DNA from: Aquificales bacterium
GTDB lineage: Bacteria > Aquificota > Aquificia > Aquificales > Aquificaceae
Direction of reading: 5' to 3'
Assembly (NCBI GenBank): GCA_027037055.1
Contig: JALWBR010000053.1
Span: 1-50,154 of the forward strand
DNA length: 50,154 nt
Shown here: positions 47,849 through 50,154 of the stretch, in pieces
Layout of the letters: the number at the start of each line of letters is the position of its first letter
How positions within the stretch are numbered: position 1 is the stretch's first letter
Made by a program: the position numbers and the translations under genes
Notes under the pieces: generated by a model
The model's database searches: none
Told to the model about the DNA's origin: nothing
Seen by the model: the letters and a program-made list of their open reading frames with translations, nothing else

Positions 47849-49474
47849 TCACTGGGCACAGCAGGATAACTTTGATATATCTCTTACAAAGCTTAAGGCA
47901 CACAACTTTACTGATTCCGAGAGGGTAGGGTATATATCTACCATCTCTATTACATCTTCAACGGTAAGACCGTACTTTACTATAGGGACCGCCTTATGAA
48001 TTATTTCCGCACCTTCTTCCGCAAGTATATGTACACCGAGGATTTTATTTGTTTTTTCCTCTGCGAGCATCTTTATAATTCCTTCCTTTTTACGGCTTAG
48101 GATGGCACGGGGAACCTTTGAAAATTCAAGCATAGTTGATCTATAGGATATCCCCCTATTTTTTAGCTCTTCCTCTTTGTATCCCACGGAGGCAAGCTCT
48201 GGATCGGTGAATATAGCGTGGGGTATAGAGTTGTAATCAATCTTTTTAACATTGCCGAGCAGTGCATTCTCTGAGGCTACCGCACCCTCTAATGCTGCCA
48301 CCGTTACAAGCATATATCTTCCAACACAGTCACCTGCCCCATAGATTTTTTCCTTAGTTGTCTGTAAATATTCGTTTGTTATAATAAAACCCCTTTCATC
48401 TATTTCAACGCCCACTCTATCAAGACCTATATTTTCCGTGTTGGGTTTTCTGCCCGTTGCTATAAGTATATCAGTACCGCTAATTTCCGTAACTTTCCCG
48501 TCCCTCATAAGTTTCACAGTTACTCTTTCTCCTTCCCTTTTAACTTGCATAATGCGGGCGGAGGTCAGTATTTCCATGCCCTCTTTTTCAAGCAATTCCC
48601 TTAACCTCTTAGTTAATTCGGGTTCTTCGTTTCCCCCTATGCGTTCGGTTGCTTCAATAATTGACACCCTGCTACCCATCCTGAGAAATGCCTGTCCTAT
48701 CTCAAGACCTACTGCCCCCGCGCCTATTATTATCAGGTGTTCTGGTAAATGGTCTATATCAAAAATGGAATCGCTCGTATATGCTTTTACATGCTCAATA
48801 CCCGATACGGAAGGTAAAGAGGGTCTTGATCCGGTTGTTACAATAGCCTTAAAGAAAGTGATTTCTTCACTACCTACCCTTGCCCTTTTCTCATCAATAA
48901 ACTCACCCATTTCCTGTTTGTAGTCAATCGTAGGGTAGGCATCAAGAACATCCCAATACTTTTCTTTCCTCATCTTTTCTATGAGCATCTTAAGTTCCGC
49001 TAATACTTCCTTGAAATAAATCTCACCTTCGGTGTTTTTAATACTTCCATATCTCGGTTTTTTTATTCTGTAAAACTCCTTGGCTACATCTATTAAGAAC
49101 TTTGAAGGTATACAACCTCTATTAAGACATGTTCCCCCTATTACATTGTTTTCAACTATTAAAACTTTTGCACCGAGATCGGATGCCCTTATTGCAGCGC
49201 TGAAACCTGCAGAGCCCCCTCCAAGGATAAAAAGATCATATACATTACCCTTGGATATATAGATCTGCGGATGCTCTTCAATCTTTTCAGCCTTGTAACC
49301 CGTCTTTTCCACTGCTTTAATTAACTCGGATAATTTTGCTTCCCCCTCAATTTCCGCGTAGCCTTGAAGGAAGAAAACTTCTACCTTTTTAACCCCCTCA
49401 ACACCCTCCAATGCTTTCTTTATTTTGATTGCACAGTGCTCACATGTCATCCCATAGATTTTTAACCTTATCAT
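47849..49474 (-). CDS. merA: Mercuric reductase with N-terminal HMA domain
   Basis: A 541-residue flavoprotein reducing Hg2+ to Hg0. HMA metal-binding domain at 1-66 (GMTCEHC, C11, C14); FAD GGGSAG; redox disulfide GGTCLNRGC (C116, C121); [15 protein letters not shown]; dimer domain; and the diagnostic C-terminal vicinal pair C538-C539 (SCCAQ) that delivers Hg2+. This separates it from lipoamide dehydrogenase. The HMA fused to MerA may stand in for the absent MerP. ATG 49474 has a GGAGG site embedded in the last codons of merT. Aquificota are known carriers of deep-branching merA. Confidence 0.95.
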   Translation of the reverse strand: MIRLKIYGMTCEHCAIKIKKALEGVEGVKKVEVFFLQGYAEIEGEAKLSELIKAVEKTGYKAEKIEEHPQIYISKGNVYDLFILGGGSAGFSAAIRASDLGAKVLIVENNVIGGTCLNRGCIPSKFLIDVAKEFYRIKKPRYGSIKNTEGEIYFKEVLAELKMLIEKMRKEKYWDVLDAYPTIDYKQEMGEFIDEKRARVGSEEITFFKAIVTTGSRPSLPSVSGIEHVKAYTSDSIFDIDHLPEHLIIIGAGAVGLEIGQAFLRMGSRVSIIEATERIGGNEEPELTKRLRELLEKEGMEILTSARIMQVKREGERVTVKLMRDGKVTEISGTDILIATGRKPNTENIGLDRVGVEIDERGFIITNEYLQTTKEKIYGAGDCVGRYMLVTVAALEGAVASENALLGNVKKIDYNSIPHAIFTDPELASVGYKEEELKNRGISYRSTMLEFSKVPRAILSRKKEGIIKMLAEEKTNKILGVHILAEEGAEIIHKAVPIVKYGLTVEDVIEMVDIYPTLSESVKLCALSFVRDISKLSCCAQ

Positions 49475-49476
49475 CT

Positions 49477-49812
49477 TTAACCTCCGTAAATCTTAACAAA
49501 CACATAGGGATATACTGTTGCGAATATAAGAAGAAATAAAGCGGTCCATGTGATACCTTTGCTAAGTTTCTTTATCCGGCGGGGTTCTTCGCATGCGCAT
49601 TTCGGATCTTTTATATAAAGTTTGTAGAAAGAGTAGGCTACAGCAACATATCCTATTGTTAAAAAAATGGGTCTGTAAGGTTCAAGTACTGTTAAGTAAC
49701 CGAGTCCTCCTGCGGATACACCGAACACCACAAAAAGGGTGGGTCCTATACAGCATGATGCTGCCAATAGGGATGCAATCGTTCCGAAAAGACCGCTTAT
49801 CATCTCCTTCAT
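49477..49812 (-). CDS. merT: Mercuric transport protein MerT
   Basis: A 111-residue inner-membrane protein with three predicted helices. The vicinal Cys pair C20-C21 in TM1 (AASCCIGP) and a second pair C72, C74 on a cytoplasmic loop (DPKCAC) carry Hg2+ inward to MerA. The start is ATG 49812: the next in-frame start upstream (49872) lies at the promoter -35 box. The transcript start at about 49837 leaves a short leader holding GGGGGTATAGG. No MerP or MerR follows or precedes. Confidence 0.92.
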   Translation of the reverse strand: MKEMISGLFGTIASLLAASCCIGPTLFVVFGVSAGGLGYLTVLEPYRPIFLTIGYVAVAYSFYKLYIKDPKCACEEPRRIKKLSKGITWTALFLLIFATVYPYVFVKIYGG

Positions 49813-49817
49813 ATACC

Positions 49818-49872
49818 TATACCCCCTATGGGTATAATACAGAATTATAGGATTATTAACCCAATATGTCAA
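49818..49872 (-). promoter_or_regulatory. merTA promoter with CsoR-type operator
   Basis: Minus strand TTGACA (49872-49867), 17 bp, TATAAT (49849-49844): a perfect sigma-70 consensus. Starting at about +1 is the inverted repeat TATACCC-N5-GGGTATA (49836-49818) with a G-tract (ATACCCATAGGGGGTAT), nearly the ATACCCTACGGGGGTAT operator of B. subtilis copZA bound by the copper repressor CsoR, as I recall it. MerR operators look different. The repressor gene is not in the window. Confidence 0.8.
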
Positions 49873-50019
49873 TATTTATAAGGCCCGTTGGAAAAATACC
49901 CCAAGACTTATGAAAAAACCAGGGGATTAAGACACAATAAAAGGGGCTTATACAGAAGAAGGAGACTTTTTTATTCCCTTTCCCCTTTTTGTTTATATTT
50001 TTTAAACGGGCTGTATTTC

Positions 50020-50048
50020 TTGACACCGTGTATGGGATGGTATATATT
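50020..50048 (+). promoter_or_regulatory. 23S rRNA promoter
   Basis: TTGACA (50020-50025), 17 bp, TATATT (50043-50048): near-perfect consensus on the plus strand. Same -10 hexamer and spacing as the 16S promoter. Transcription would start at about 50055 and run directly into the 23S gene, about 53 nt on. The 148 bp before it (49873-50019) hold no gene I can support. Confidence 0.85.
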
Positions 50049-50107
50049 AATAGATTGCGTTTTGGCACATTGGCAATTGAATAGGTGTTAGCGGGAGAGA
50101 AGGAGGA
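50049..50107 (+). promoter_or_regulatory. 23S leader with boxA-like element, near copy of the 16S leader
   Basis: TAGATTGCGTTTTGG, then GGCACATTGGCAA (50064-50076), then TTGAATAGG; the 16S leader reads TAGATTGCGTTTCGG, GGCTCATTGGCAA, CTGAATAGG. The main difference is a 6-nt deletion between the two blocks. Such conservation in an otherwise unalignable region implies function or recent duplication. Confidence 0.75.
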
Positions 50108-50154
50108 ATGCAAGGTAGTAAGGGTCCGGGGTGGATGCCTCGGTTCCCGGAGGC
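50108..50154 (+). rRNA. rrl: 23S ribosomal RNA, 5' end only
   Basis: The last 47 bp read AAGGTAGTAAGGG, then GGGGTGGATGCC and CCCGGAGGC, the conserved 5' end of bacterial 23S (E. coli: GACTAAGCG, CGGTGGATGCC, AGAGGC). Counting back from GGTGGATGCC puts the mature 5' end near 50108. No 16S or tRNA precedes it on this strand. The remainder lies beyond the window. Confidence 0.9.

Noticed and set aside
49813-49872. Longer MerT starting at 49872
   Set aside because: The added codons coincide with the -35, -10 and operator of its own promoter.
50063-50077. TGGCACATTGGCAAT as a sigma-54 promoter
   Set aside because: TTGC is absent at the needed spacing, and the segment is better explained as the boxA-like leader shared with 16S.
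49888-50091. Plus-strand open frame of 67 codons before the 23S gene
   Set aside because: It spans the 23S promoter and leader and has no ribosome site or recognisable domain.

Overview
The window comes from a thermophilic bacterium that looks like an Aquificota (Aquificaceae, near Hydrogenobacter/Thermocrinis/Aquifex). The evidence is a very GC-rich 16S rRNA in a much AT-richer genome, tightly packed and often overlapping genes, an archaeal-type 3-dehydroquinate synthase II, a boxA-like rRNA leader resembling the one I recall for Aquifex, and typical gene neighbours (flhA-flhF-flhG-fliA, cimA, merA with fused HMA domain). Genus cannot be fixed from the sequence alone. There is no IS element, CRISPR array, prophage or plasmid gene, and no gene-free stretch longer than about 230 bp.

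Layout. 1-1411: 5' four fifths of a 16S rRNA gene on the minus strand, with its own promoter and leader, preceded co-directionally by a KamA-like radical SAM gene (1426-2556). 2671-3494: an Asn/Gln-rich secreted repeat protein under a textbook sigma-54 promoter with three upstream palindromes. 3490-16224: a long minus-strand run reading flhA-flhF-flhG-fliA, aroB', tRNA(CAU), a frameshifted zinc-ribbon gene, an RCK-USP protein, a CPA2 antiporter, a diiron oxygen/iron sensor (ODP), a soluble chemoreceptor, and the TrkH/KtrA potassium uptake pair. 16273-19199: gnd-zwf-pgl, the whole oxidative pentose phosphate branch. 19272-31571: two large secreted SBBP/ASH-domain proteins flanking a P-type cation pump, the second in one operon with an efflux adaptor and TolC-like channel. 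31625-34654: the matching RND pump, divergent from its adaptor across a shared operator. 34617-47451: housekeeping and stress genes (citramalate synthase, lytic transglycosylase, DUF2203, two CRP/FNR regulators, M29 aminopeptidase, C-terminal protease, TsaD, TrpG, NDUFA9-like reductase, DinG helicase, periplasmic rhodanese). 47454-49872: merT-merA-queF under a consensus promoter with a CsoR-like operator. 50020-50154: promoter, leader and 5' end of a 23S rRNA gene on the plus strand.

Most notable: (1) the 23S gene has its own promoter and a leader nearly copied from the 16S leader, with no 16S upstream of it, so 16S and 23S at this locus are separate transcription units; (2) an ODP-chemoreceptor pair, an oxygen/iron chemotaxis module, sits in one operon with potassium uptake; (3) a functional-amyloid-like repeat protein is under sigma-54/enhancer control; (4) many promoter-proximal genes have a -10 box 6 to 10 nt before the ATG and no Shine-Dalgarno, suggesting leaderless mRNAs, while operon-internal genes keep strong Shine-Dalgarno sites; (5) two related SBBP/ASH proteins share a Cys-membrane-Arg C-terminal tail like a sorting signal.
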